Of a stretch of 64,000 nucleotides of DNA, positions 32,536-44,504 are shown piece by piece; the first letter of the stretch is position 1, and the number at the start of each line of letters is the position of its first letter. Below the pieces are notes generated by a model. That model ran no database searches, was not told where the DNA came from, and was given only the letters and a program-made list of their open reading frames with translations. A program made the translations under genes and the position numbers. Source of the DNA: Cyprinodon diabolis (taxonomy: Eukaryota > Chordata > Actinopteri > Cyprinodontiformes > Cyprinodontidae); contig CM060068.1 of assembly GCA_030533445.1 (NCBI GenBank), positions 16,893,479 through 16,957,478 on the forward strand. The letters run 5' to 3'.

Positions 32536-33875
32536 CAGTGTTGGGCACGTTACTTTGAAAAAGTAATTAGTTATAGTTACTAGTTACTTCTCCCAAAAAG
32601 TAACTGAGTTACTAACTGAGTTACTCCACAATAAAAGTAACTAGTTACTAGTAAAAGTAACTATTGCGTTACTTTTGCGTTTCTCGCCCCTGTACCCCTC
32701 ACCACCCAGCCCCCACCTTCTTGCGGTGTGATTCAAAAGCCAGCTGAATAGAGCGGACGACAAAGACAAGAACCTGCAGAGAGTTTTGTATTTATTGCAA
32801 CTCAATGTAAATATCATCAGGGGGGAACGCGATGTGAAGTTTTTTAACAGGGCATTCAGATCTGGTGAGTATATGAAATTAATAACTGGGGATGTCTAAT
32901 TCTGAAATCCTGTGTGTTTGGGTTGTTATAGATACTGCAACATCTATCTATCCATCTATCTATCTAGATGTATACTCTGTGTGTGACATAAAATATGGAT
33001 CTCCATCCCTGCCACAAAGGCCATCAAATAATGTTTAAAATAAAAAATACAGTAGGTTGAGAAGGCAGAGTATCCATCCATCCATCCATCCATCCATCCA
33101 TCCAGCCATCCATCCATCCATCCAGCCATCCATCCATCCATCCATCCATCCATCCATCCATCCATATTTCTCATATCCATATCATTTGATCGTTCACGCT
33201 CTCCATAGTTCTCATGTGGCGCGAGCACAGGGCGACTGGTGCGCGCCTTTAGCGAGCATGCGCGTTTCCTGTCGCTTGCGCGGTGACTCGTGCCACCTGC
33301 ACTGTGCGGAGATGCAGAGGAAACCGTATCTGATGGGGAAACGCAGCTCGACGTAACACCGGTATTTACAACAGGAAAACGCTGTTTGCTGCTGGAGTCA
33401 TCCTCACTCTCCATCTCTCTGTGTGTGCTGTACGTTAACACCCACCTGCGGAAACACCCACCTACCCAACTGACAGACGTAATCTCACTATACATCAGCC
33501 TTTCTCATCCTCCCCTCTCTCATGACAAGGCGCGCACCTCTGGATGACCTAAAAATAATCTTTAATATCTCTTAAACAAAAGTAGCACAAACAATATTTT
33601 TTTCTGCACAAATCTGCACTAACGTTGCACTAACCATTCAGTCTATTTGCAGAGTTTTTTGACGTGGGTGGGGTGTCAGCTTCACGCAGCTGCGCACGAG
33701 TCCTATCATGAAAAAAGGTTCATTGTGCGACCTGAGTAACGCGCAGTAACGGGGTGTCTGCAATGGTAACTGCGTTATAGTTACAGTCAAAGTAATTAGT
33801 TAGATTACTCGTTACTAATAGAAGGTAACGGCGTTAGTAACGCCGTTACTTTCAACGCCGTTAGTCCCATCACTG
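32536..33875. mobile_element. Non-autonomous hAT-type transposon, 1340 bp
   Basis: AGCATTAA stands directly before (32528-32535) and after (33876-33883), a perfect 8-bp target duplication. The left end is CAGTGTTGGGCACGTTACTT; the right end, read inward, is CAGTGATGGGACTAACGG. The first and last roughly 150 bp are full of 'gtaac/gttac' subterminal words. The interior holds a (CCAT)n minisatellite and a CpG-rich block (about 33190-33540) unlike the surrounding intron. No transposase frame is kept. It is related in its ends to the hAT element at 8991. Confidence 0.93.
33071..33166. repeat. (CCAT)n minisatellite inside the hAT element
   Basis: About 96 bp of CCAT tetranucleotides with a few 'cagc' variants. 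It yields false MDGW repeat frames on the minus strand. Confidence 0.93.
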
Positions 33876-33883
33876 AGCATTAA

Positions 33884-34075
33884 CCATGACCTGTGCCTGA
33901 AAACAACATGACAAAGAAAGGTTAAATGCAGGGAGTGAGTAGATTTCAATAAAAAATTTAAATTGGGTGCAAAAACAAAACTTTGAACACCCCACTTTTG
34001 AAAATGCTTGCCCCATTGCTTTGGAGCATGTACTTATCATACCTATCCCTATGTGACCTCACTGTGCTCATCCTA
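33884..34075 (+). repeat. Dispersed repeat, copy 1
   Basis: Shares long runs with 38367-38522 in the same orientation, for example 'acaccccacttttgaaaatg' and 'gtacttatcatacctatccc'. The hAT element sits immediately to its left, so the hAT probably inserted at or in this repeat. Family unknown. Confidence 0.8.
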
Positions 34076-35660
34076 ATGGCTCACTCCAAAAGAATAATGT
34101 ACAATTTTTGAAAACTTAAGTCATCTCAATCTGGTTTCTTAAACATTAAAAGGTGTTTCACAAATAGTCTCAACCGTCACCAATCCAGAAAACCTTTGCA
34201 GGATGTGGAGAAACATGCAATTTACATCACATAACTCAATCTGAAAACATAACCATCCCTATTTTTATTCCATATAACACTTTCAGATATAAAGCAAAAG
34301 GACCCCTGTTAAAACATACTGTCCTTTAGAAAGGAAGCATTCAAATCATGCATTCCTGTGAGTGGCATAAATGCATACATTGGAAAAAACTCCTGACTTT
34401 TTTGTCACTAGTAAAACTACATTGTTGTGCAATACTCAATAAGCAGATTAAGTGCCCATATCTTCTCAGCTGCAAAATATTTACAAAAGCTTTACAACGT
34501 ATCAAATTTGAAGATTTAGAACTAAAATTTTTTTTTCCACTAATATCCACAATAAACAAGAAAACCTGTTTTTAAAGGTTTATAATGAAGGTAAGTAAGA
34601 CTACCCAGCATGGCTATAACATCCGTTCCAAATAATGATGCTCATTAGCTATATTCTAAAGTAAGGGGCCCTTCAATTGGATCCAATTAGCTCCGCACTC
34701 TTTTCTGTCTGGACCATAGTTTGAATCTGAAGTTGTATAACTGACATTCACAATGACATACCAAACAAGCCTCAGTATTATCCCCTCTCTTCTAAGTATT
34801 ACCTTGAGAAGACAAATAAAGTAGGATACAAAAGGAGAACAGTTAAATGACATACCTTCCCATGAGAAGAACTTGCATCTCCATCAGAGCACTAGTAATA
34901 AGTGGACTCCAGCAGGGAATTCTCCAAATTGGCTAATTTGTAATTGATTCAGTGCATTAATTACCAGCCTGGTTACGCATGTGTCATGGTTAATATTGCA
35001 CCAATCTGACGAGGCTGGGAGTCTTGACTGCGTTGGGACTGTTCGGGTGAAGCATCCATTATTTAATTATGCCACACATATATCTGCAGCAAGGAAAGTC
35101 TTAATTCGAGAGTAATCACTTCTGCACATTCCCCTACAATGAGCCGATGTGTGGAAAAAGATAACTGAAGCAGGAAGAGGACTGGATCAATGTAGCACAT
35201 GGTTAGCTCCTTAATCAACCCCAGGAAACTATTCTCATTTATTTTGCAAAGTATTCTTTAATGTAAGAACATACTGTACTGTCTTGAATACTTACCATGA
35301 CATCAAAGGTCTTACTTTATATTGTGTTGGCAATTTATGCCTGCACTTTGTGGTCCTAATCCAAAGAGCTTTGTGGTTGCAATTCAGGAAAAAGCTTGCT
35401 CAAACCTTTTTTTTTTTACCTGTACACCTTTATTATTTGCAGATCATACTCTAATGACCAAACCATGCAACTTCTTGGCTGAAATATATACAAATGAAAA
35501 CATGTAACATGTGTAAGCGGATTATCCAAATACAAATATATTAAGTGTAAATGTAAGCATATTTGGACTTTCAGAAATGACAATTGTAGAGTAATGATAT
35601 TAATAAGGAGGGTGGCACCTCTTAGTGCAGTGGAATGGCAGACAATCTTTATATAATAAT
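34076..35660. other. Intronic stretch; possible conserved block at 34890-35110
   Basis: No gene or transposon end recognised. The 34890-35110 part is non-repetitive with several TAATT words ('gctaatttgtaattgattc') and reads like a conserved non-coding element, but only alignment could show this. Confidence 0.35.
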
Positions 35661-35669
35661 AAAAAAAAA

Positions 35670-35776
35670 TACTATCTATCTATCTATCTATCTATCTATA
35701 GATATATATCTATATATATCTATATATAGATATATATCTATATATAGATATATATATACACAAACACACACACACA
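35670..35776. repeat. Compound (CTAT)n/(TATAGA)n/(CA)n microsatellite
   Basis: CTAT units (35674-35697), then alternating 'tatatctatatata' words, then a short CA tract. Confidence 0.9.
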
Positions 35777-36010
35777 CCAGGTAAAATGAGTATTGAACAC
35801 ATCTCCATTTTTCTCAGTAAATATATTTCTAGAGGTGCTACTGACATGACATTATCACCAGGCAAAGAAATCAGACCATGTTATTTGTAATAAAAATTAA
35901 ATGACATAGGGAAAAAAGAATTACTGAAATGCACTAAATACTTTGTCCAAAAGCCTTTCTTGGCAATGACAGCTTCAAGAGGTCAAAGGATTGTGTGGTA
36001 CTGTGTAGGA
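35777..36010. mobile_element. Truncated Tc1 end
   Basis: 'gagtattgaacacatctcc', 'tttttctcagtaaatatat' and 'ctttcttggcaatgacagc' follow the inverted repeat and the first bases past the transposase end of a common Tc1 family, as remembered. The rest of the element is missing after about 36010. Confidence 0.65.
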
Positions 36011-36317
36011 TTGTGGCTTAATTACCCAACAAAACTTGAACTAGTTTATTTCTAGGTTGGTGAACCTATTATATTTTTTGAAAAAAGTGAACTTTAAACA
36101 TGAACTGTTTCAGATTTTATTATAATGAAATCTTCCAACAATACACAACTTGTGTCAACAGGAAGCATTACATCAAATACTAATATACAACAAAAACAAA
36201 AACCAACAATATTATGAATGACAACATAAATCGCTTTAAAGTATTGACAACCATTTCAAGTAATAGACTAATGCAGAAAAGTTAGAAATGATTAGCTATA
36301 AGCAAAATTACTTTGCC

Positions 36318-36405
36318 TTCCCATCCAGAGTGTACCCCATCTTTTGCCTACTGACTGCTGGAGATAAGCATCGCATGGATGGATGGATGTATAGATGGAT
36401 GGCTT
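36318..36405 (+). repeat. 3' end of dispersed retroelement with (ATGG)n tail
   Basis: 'gagtgtaccccatcttttgcc', in its core, with 'ctggagataagcatcgc' and an ATGG-rich tail match the copies at 10328 and 61972. Confidence 0.6.
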
Positions 36406-36409
36406 TTGT

Positions 36410-38160
36410 TTTTTGTGAAAAGTGTAACCTGTCTTATGTCAATTCCTTGTATTCTTATACCTCTAAATCAAATTCAGTGCAAGCATTTTTTTTCTTTTAG
36501 AAGTTACCAAATATGTAACCGTAATGTATTGGTATGTAGTTCAATCTCAATATGTTTATACATGTTTTGTGGAAACAGCAAAGGGTTTCTAGAGAAGATT
36601 AGTCCTCAAACAGCATTGTGAAGACTACAGACAGTACAGGATTGTAGATGTGTAGAGTACCAAAACAAATAAGTCTCTGTGGAAGGCATTGTATAAGCAG
36701 TGCAAGTCGATGACCATTGTCAGCCAGTGATGCTGTTGGCATCAGTTGGAAGGTCCTTTTCTTAGCTTCAATCAAAACAGACTATTTATTCATTATTATT
36801 TCTTCCTTCAACTCCACAGACGACACACTTCTGTCTTCCCCTCGGCAACTTTCAATTCTGCAGTAGTTTGTGTTTTGCCCTGAGCAAGGAGAGGAGACAA
36901 TAGAGAACTTGTTCTCTCACATTGTTAATTTCTTTCTGTTTTAAACAAAAAAACCCTCTCCCTTTAGTCTGGACCTTGTACAAATCTAAGTTAAACAATA
37001 GGTAAAGTCTACACAGTGAATTCATTTCACAGGCCCTGTTTGAGTGTGGCAGACTGAACCAGACTAGCATAAACACCTTAAAATAACGGTGTGTTCTTTA
37101 TGGAGTGCAGTTGCCAGCTATTTTGACTTATCATAAAGACGCAGATGACACTTTTTTATCTCAGTCTGTAAAATCCTAAAGCAATCAGGACACCTCCCAC
37201 TTCTTTTTTGAGGATATGAAAGTCGGAAAAATTCATACCAATTAACTCCTTTAAGTTATTGTAGAGCAGAATAGTATTTTACTCAGTGTCACATTCCGGT
37301 TGGTTTAAAGTCTCATACCAGTCACCCTCTGGGAATACAGTTCTGGTCTTGGTGATGTCATATTGGAATTCTGCTCTGACATTTGTTGCTTGAGGGGAGG
37401 TTGTCACACAGTGGCCCGGTTAGTTCTGTCCTCTAGCAGTACACCACCGAGACTGTTAAGTGTTGCTGTGGGGCAGTCTCAACCACTCTTAATGGTCCTA
37501 CATGTATTATTAGCTAATAAAGTCTGATAGGTCTCATGGATGTACAAATTTTAAAGGACAAGAAAAAAAAGATATGGCTGTTGTAATGAAGTCTTGGCCG
37601 TAGATTTGTGTGTCCACTAACCACGACTTTGGTAAATTATTTGTCGAAAGGGAATAAGGTTTAGCACAGTGTAAGATAAATGTAGGCTAAAGTCAAAACT
37701 CTTGACAATAAACATTAAAGAGGAAACTCGTAAGATATTAATTCATTTTTTGTTGTTATCTTAAAAACAAGAACCAGATTAAATGCAGTTTTTTACTCAC
37801 AGAGTCATATATATTAAGTGCTTAGTTATAGTTGAAATTAATATGGCTCACAACCAATGAAAACCCAAAATTCAAATTCCAATATTACAACAAAGCAATA
37901 AAAAATACTTTTAATAAAACTCTTACTCTCATTAGGCCTTTTTCTATAGGTCATTTGTTTTAACACAATTCAATAATTTCCAGTCAAACATTGTACTTCT
38001 ATTATCCAATTTTACATTATTTGTTTCATCATCTTTAAATATTATTTTTTCTATTTTTTTCCCTTCATAGAGGCTATATCCGGTCTGGTGGTCTGTTTAG
38101 CTGTGACAAAGTCCTAGATAGAGTCATAAAGTGGGCTGCATGTGTCAACAAGTTTATGTT
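36410..38160. other. Intronic stretch, nothing recognised
   Basis: AT-rich intron. 37290-37560 is somewhat more GC-rich but shows no recognised motif. Confidence 0.45.
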
Positions 38161-38164
38161 ACAG

Positions 38165-38345
38165 ATCAAAGGCCCATTTCACAAAGCAGGTTTAACAAAC
38201 TCGGATGCAAATTCTTAACTCTGAATTTATCTAGTCTAAGACTGGAAACTTAGTTTTTGGCATCCCAACAGCTACTTTAAGTTAGTTTAATCAACTCTGA
38301 GTAGGTCCATTCATAGTTGAGCATGTGCCTAACAAATTTGTAAAG
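38165..38345. repeat. Remnant of a common teleost DNA-transposon-like repeat
   Basis: 'cccatttcacaaagcaggtt', 'aacaaactcgg' and 'tagtttaatcaactctgagt' match a widespread teleost repeat that begins with the 'ttcacaaagcaggtt' motif. A matching inverted right end was not found, so this is a fragment. Confidence 0.5.
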
Positions 38346-38366
38346 TCATTATCAGTGGAGCACTGA

Positions 38367-38522
38367 TTACCATGAAAACAACAGGACAAAGAAAGGTTCA
38401 ATGCAGAGTGTGAGTAAATCTATTTGGGTCCACAAACAAAACTTTTAACACCCCACTTTTGAAAATGCTTGCCCCATTTCTTTGGAGTATGTACTTATCA
38501 TACCTATCCCTATATGACCTCA
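38367..38522 (+). repeat. Dispersed repeat, copy 2
   Basis: The partner of 33884-34075: 'aacaacaggacaaagaaagg', 'ttaacaccccacttttgaaa' and 'tacttatcatacctatccct' are shared almost exactly. It directly follows the 'cacaaagcagg' repeat, so the two may be parts of one element. Confidence 0.8.
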
Positions 38523-38529
38523 ATGTTAG

Positions 38530-41500
38530 CATGCTGTTAGTTACCATGACAACAGGCAATAGGAAGTGCCTATTTGGAACCACTGGAACTACAAAGTTTA
38601 ATGCTAAACAAAATGGAGAGTGTGTTTAAGAGAAAGAACAACAGCACTACACCTGTAAAGGAGGGAGTTGGCGGGGGAGATGATTGCTGCAGAGTTCATG
38701 TGCAAGTTAATATAAAGTCTAGTATAGAAGCCTATTTTAATATTTATTAAAAGCACGGTCCTTTCTGTTGCTCTGTTTGAATTCTTCCTGGCTAAAATAT
38801 TTTTTTTTTTTTTGTCTGAACTATAATAATAGACTTTCAAAATAAAATTTTTGCCAGCAGAAACTGAATTTAAGAAAGTAAAAAAAGTTTTATATACTTA
38901 GGAATGTTTTAAATGGCTGTTTTGACATTTATTAGCTTGACTGAATATGTATTTCGGATATCCAAAAGATATTTCTTTCTCTGAAAATAATAAAAATTAT
39001 TAAAAGTAGCAATTGGAATATGGAGATCTGAATTTCATTTATAGACATCCGGAGTGTTTATTTAAGATATACAAAAAATGTAATTTTAATTAACAACTTG
39101 TATTTTTACAAGGGAGAATTTTTTTTCAGATATCAGAAATACATATCCAGTCAAATTAATACATATCAAAAGATCTACCATAGCCTGTTGTTACCACAAT
39201 AACTTTGTGGAAAAAATTATATTCTATTTAAGTGAAATAACCTGGCAGCAGCTAAAGATGAAGTATGGGAACATTGTCAAAACAGGTAGGACCTGTACAT
39301 CATCTGATGGGGCTCCTCCTCATTGTGATTATGTTTTCCATTAGTATACAGTAAATACTAAGTGGCTGTTTGCAGCTGCTTTGGATGTTATCATCCCATT
39401 AAATAGAAGTTATTAGTCCCATAACATGGCTTCAGATTGTGCCTCCTACCTACTACTAGGCTCAGTGTTGTTATAACTGAATTAATCCTAACGTTAAGCT
39501 AATTTCATTTTTGCCTAGAGAATTATTTAATCTATTTATGTTTAATCTAAGATAATGTAAGACAATTTAGGAAGTTCCTCATGTAATGTAAAAAAAAAAA
39601 ATAGTACTGTATGTCTCTCATTTTAAGCAAACCAAAATGTGAGTCAACTGAGTTGTGTATTTTCATTCAAAGCTAAGTTTTAAAATGCACATAAAAAAAA
39701 AACAACAAAAAACAAACTGTTATCAACGATAAGCTACATGTTATTAGCCATAAGAAACCTACTGGAAGGTAGAGGAGGCCTCAGAAGCCATTCTTTGGTA
39801 GTGGTACAGTTTGACTGTGCAGTTTTTTATAATGCTACTATCACACACATCAATGTGCTCTCAGCAATATCAAGTTCTGTTAAATGGCTGTTAAACAAAC
39901 CATGTGTAATGATGCAAATGTGAGGTTGGACAAGCTTGTGGATGTATGTGATGGATTGTGAGTTGAAACGGTAGCGCTCATAAAGATAACTGAATATGAA
40001 CCAACATCTCTCTCCTTATAAATATTTAATCATTCTGAATTAATACTCACTCTTTAATTGGATCCTCGTTTAAAGGACATATTATGTTTTTTGTTTTTTT
40101 AACCCCTTATGTGTCTAACGGACCTAGTGATTGATCTCCTGATGTGTATTATTTGCACAAAACTACACCAAAAATAGTAGGACTCTGGACAACTTGACTG
40201 TATACTGAGGAGCTAATACGGTGATTTGATTCAGGTGTGAAGGCAGAGAGACGTGTAAATCGTGCAGCACCACAGACCTCAAGGACCGGAATTGAGGAAT
40301 CCTGTTATTAATGATACGGTTTGCTCTGTTTTTCAGTGTTAATCCATTTTCCTTTTCTAGAAAAAGCTTGTTAAACATTGTTATTTTTTATGTTTTAAAC
40401 AACTGTTATATCTGTTAATTTATATATATGTTCACTTTCTCTTTGGGTCAACCAAAATGGACATTCTTAAACTGACATATTGTGGCCAGAGTGACTCCAG
40501 CATCACCTTATATGGTAATTCTGTAGGCTGTGTAAGAGGGACTGAATGCTTACTTGGGGCTTTGGGTGAGACACTTAGATAAAAATTGTAAAGTATGCTG
40601 GGGCTCTCTGCCATTCAGTGGTTCTCCTGCTGAGTGGTGAAGATGCAAATAGGGCCTAATAGAAGGTGAGATCTTCATCTGCAAATTGTGCTTTTATCAA
40701 GGATTTTGTTAACCATGACTGCAATATATTCTCTTAACGCTTTAACATGTTTCCCCCTTTGGGTACACTATCTGAGAAACATTGGCTCCTCTGATCCAGA
40801 CTGGGAAATAAAAGGCTGGTACAACAAGCCATTGGGTGAGCTTTTACTGTGACTAACCGTATATGTGCTGTCTTTCATCCCCTTGTCCTGAAAAACCAGC
40901 TCCGAGCTGGTCTGTTTGAATAAGTTTCTTTCTAGGAAAAGCCAGCTATAGAGCTTGTCTATGACTACTTTCTCTGACACAGAGAAAGCTTCTCTGCTTC
41001 TTTGTTCATTTTGTGTGTCCACTCTGTCTTTTCAAACCTTTAGTTGGTCAGGACATGAGTGAATTCTGCAAATTCCTTGACTCGATGAAATCTGATTGGT
41101 TTCTTTAGGAACCTTTAACCAATCGCTTTATACGAATTGGTTAAACTGACAGTGTACATTGTCTTGAGTTTCTTCAGTGAATTAGTGCTATATAAACAAA
41201 CAATTGAATAGACAGAAATGTAACATAGCCAATCGAGCACAGTGAGACCTTCTTAATTTTACTCGGTGTTTGATAAGCGCTCTAAAATTTCCTGGTAAAC
41301 AACTACACTGGCTTTGGACTTGAGGAAACAGCAAAAGATAATACAGCTTAACCTGGAATCTTCACTGAGGACCTAGACCTTAAAAACGAGCATTCTTCTT
41401 TAGGTGGTGCATATTACATATTACAGTGCCATTTTCTTGCAAACTCGTTAGTTCCACTCAGCTTTCTATCAATACAAACAAAGGTAAAAGGTAAACTTTG

Positions 41501-41910
41501 GTAACCCAGAGGGACAATTTCTTGTGCAGACAGCAGTGACATTAAAAAAAGCAGATAAGAATAATGTAAGGAGAACAAGTCTTAGGTAATCTTTACATTG
41601 TCAAGTTCACCAAACAGGCAGCAACAGAAATCAAATAATTATTTCAGTTTGTTAATTCTACAGCATGGACAGCATCCTAATAAAAGATGGCTGTGGTCTA
41701 CAAGGGTGATTTTTAGCCTTTTTCAGAGACCTGGTATAGTCACCAAGTTCATTCAGAGACACAAGGTCAATCTAATTTCAGTCTTTCACAATGCACTGCA
41801 CAACATTCTTGCTTTTAATTAAGTGACCCATGCTGGCATATAAAAAGGGTAAGAACAGACTCAATAAAAGTTGTTGTAAAGATTGTTATAAAAAACAAGT
41901 AACACTAAAA
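38530..41910. other. Intronic stretch, nothing recognised
   Basis: AT-rich intron with homopolymers. 41085-41150 has loosely complementary 'gattggttt'/'aaccaatcg'/'attggtt' words. No gene or full element found. Confidence 0.45.
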
Positions 41911-41914
41911 GTGT

Positions 41915-42475
41915 CTTTTTTGTGTGTGTGTGTGTGTGCGTGAATACATTTTTGTTGCCTGGTGCAGAAGCATTTCCCAGGAATATGCTATGTCAAGGTT
42001 CTCTTCTTGTGTGGGGAGTTAGGTTTAGAACTGATGTATGAATTGAGAATTAGTTTGGTTTAGGGTTACAGTAGTCATATGTTGCTCATTGTTAGGGTTA
42101 GGCCATAGAAATGAGTGGGAAATTAGGGTAAGTCAATGTAAAGGCCCCACAAGGATAGTGTGACACAACATGTGTGTGTGGGTAGGTGTGTATGTGTGTG
42201 TGTACCCATCTAGCCTCAGAGTGAGGACAATTTTTCAAATTCCATCATCAAATTGAGGACCAGTTGTTGCAAAGTGAGGAAATTTTGCTGGTCCTCACAT
42301 GTTTGTTTGTTTTTTGCTAATGGTTAGGTTTAGGGTTAAATTTAGGGTTAGGGCATAGAAAGGGTTTAAAATGACTGAAAATCAATGGAAGTCAATGGGA
42401 GTCAACACATGGTCCTCACTACATACAGCAGAAGGAGTATGTGTGTGTGTGGGTGTGTGTGTGTTTTCACAGACC
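41915..42475. repeat. Two tandem copies of the (TG)n/TTAGGG-like dispersed repeat
   Basis: Copy A runs from the (GT)n at about 41920 to 42180, and copy B from the next TG tract to the one ending near 42465. Each has TG tract, 'ggtcctc' or similar, degenerate 'ggtttagggtta' words, 'agtcaatg' and a second TG tract. It is the same repeat type as at 270-640. Confidence 0.6.
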
Positions 42476-42479
42476 TGCT

Positions 42480-43830
42480 CCCCAATTACCAGGCAGAAAT
42501 GGAGAAAATTAGAGCCACAGACATTCAAAGGATCTCCAGAGCATGTGATCCCCAAGAAGATTACAACAAAGACTACAGAAGGCTGCAATTACGTTGATTA
42601 GATATGAAGTGTTAGAATATGATACTGGAACATAGCTCTTGCCACTTGGTCCCTAACAGCAGCAAGGGGTAGATACACTTTGCTCCTAAAATCTAAGGCA
42701 GAACCAGAAAAAAAGATCCCATACATCCCTATAAATCAGTCAAACACCCCCCCCCAAAAAAAGAACTGGTCAGCAGGTAAGGGATTCAAACTTAATTTAA
42801 ATGAAGGATGCAGGTGGTATGTTAAAAAAAAACCCTACTGGATTTACATCACCCTAAAACCTGGAGAAGCTGGGGCTCCAGGAGAGAAGTTGGCGCCAGA
42901 CCCCCCTAAATCAGCCAGGATCCAAAGAAGTCCTGTAGGTTTACTCAAAACTACCAAACCCTCCTGCCTGTAATGTTGGATGTCCCCCACAATAAAAACA
43001 TAGTTACACCTTTCCAGTTCCTAAAGGGCCAAATTAAAACAACAACAACAACAAAAACATTAATAAACTGATTTCAACTGAGAGATTTTAATTCTTGTGC
43101 ATTTTATTCCTGGTTGGTAAGAATGAGATTAACCTGTATTTTTTTGGCAAAGCCAATAACTAAGCAAACAAATCTAACCATGAAAAGATAATTCTGCAGC
43201 AAATACCATATTTTTGTTGTGCATGGAGAAGCCCACAAAACCTAAACAAATACATCATGTTTGTTTGTTGTTTTAATGAAATTACACCATTAAGTTTCTT
43301 TTTTACCAAATCGAGACAGCACTCTAAACTCTCCTAATCAATTAATTATAGATTTGGCCAGTTTTGTGATGAAATACAATCATTTCAATTTTTCAAGTTT
43401 TATTTATAAGTTTCAATTACAAGCATGGGTACCATTTGTGCACCTAATTATGCAAATTTACTTTTGCCTTGTTTAATAAGAACATTGACTTCATCCCCAA
43501 AAAATATCTGCACTTATCTAGAATTTAAAAAATGGTACGGTTTATTTATGATATCTGCTCTGTTTACAATGTAAATTCTGATGAACATGCAGACTTCCGT
43601 TCTTTACCTAATTGTTTTACAGTACATTAATCTACATTTTACTTCAAACTACAGTGAGGAAAAGGTTAGTTTTATGGAAATGTGGGTAATTAAAAGCAGG
43701 GTCTCTCATTACACCTATTTACAACAAGGAAACAGATAAATACACCTTATTGTTGACCACCAGTCATCATCCCACACCTTTAAAAAGGGGTCTTCCTATT
43801 ATTCAGTTTTTCCAGCTGGGAAGAATATAC
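42480..43830. other. Intronic stretch, nothing recognised
   Basis: Includes a 97-codon open frame at 42680-42973 (plus strand) without recognisable family features; I treat it as chance. The rest is AT-rich. Confidence 0.45.
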
Positions 43831-43834
43831 CACT

Positions 43835-44500
43835 CAAGAGACTTTATTGAGAAAGCAGCTGATATGAAGAACAGATTTGCACAACGAGAATACCCACTCA
43901 ATAAAGTGCTCTGAGTTGCTAAAAAAATTTAAAAAGCAAAAGAAATTCTCTGTTACATGCATAACTCTGTATTTTACCCCTTCAACTGCAATAAGATTCC
44001 AAAAACATTAGTATATTTTGAAATCTGATCTGGAATTGAAGTCCTTATTTGAGAATGGCCCTCTCTTCATCAATAAAAGAGGGAGAATTATTAGGGGCTA
44101 TTTGGTCCATGCCAACTTTAAAGAAAAAATCAGCCCTCCAATAATGCAGACATGTCTTGAACTGCTCTCAAATGGGAACTACAGTATCATTGTGGTACTT
44201 GTGCGCATTGCAATAATACAATAAAAACATTTTCCTCATCCCCACAAGGGCAAACTGATTGACCATTAATTGTGTAATAACCTGCATATCCAAACACATT
44301 ATTTATTTGATATGTTGTCCTTGTGGTCTTGCTAATGTGGGAAAAACAACTAGCAGACTAAAACAGAGAATGACTGAATACAAGTTATTCATGTAGATAT
44401 GAGAGGGGTTATTCTATGGCTGTACATTTTATTGATGCCCGTCATAACATCTCTTCACGTTTTTGTGCCATTGAACAGATAAACCTTCCACCAACCTTTT
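43835..44500 (+). pseudogene. Penelope-like retroelement remnant (RT C-terminus and GIY-YIG region)
   Basis: Plus-strand pieces in different frames follow the order of a Penelope-like element. 'AADMKNRFAQREYP' (about 43855-43900) comes from the end of the reverse-transcriptase region. 'LKSDLELKSLFENGPLFINK' and 'RGRIIRGYLVHANF' (44018-44130) form the linker before the endonuclease. 'ICCPCGLANVGKTTSRLKQR' (about 44310-44370) is the GIY-YIG start, followed by 'AVHFIDARHNISS' and 'FCAIEQI' (44418-44482). Frameshifts and stops break it, and the YVG tyrosine is Asn here. Penelope-like elements copy themselves into new sites by reverse transcription. The 5' part is missing. Confidence 0.75.
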
Positions 44501-44504
44501 GTAT

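Noticed and set aside
32956..33495. 179-codon minus-strand frame with repeated MDGW units
   Set aside because: The repeat comes from the (CCAT)n array inside the hAT element; the rest has no family features.
42680..42973. 97-codon open frame (plus strand)
   Set aside because: No recognisable domain, low-complexity Pro/Lys content, no splice or conservation support; probably chance.
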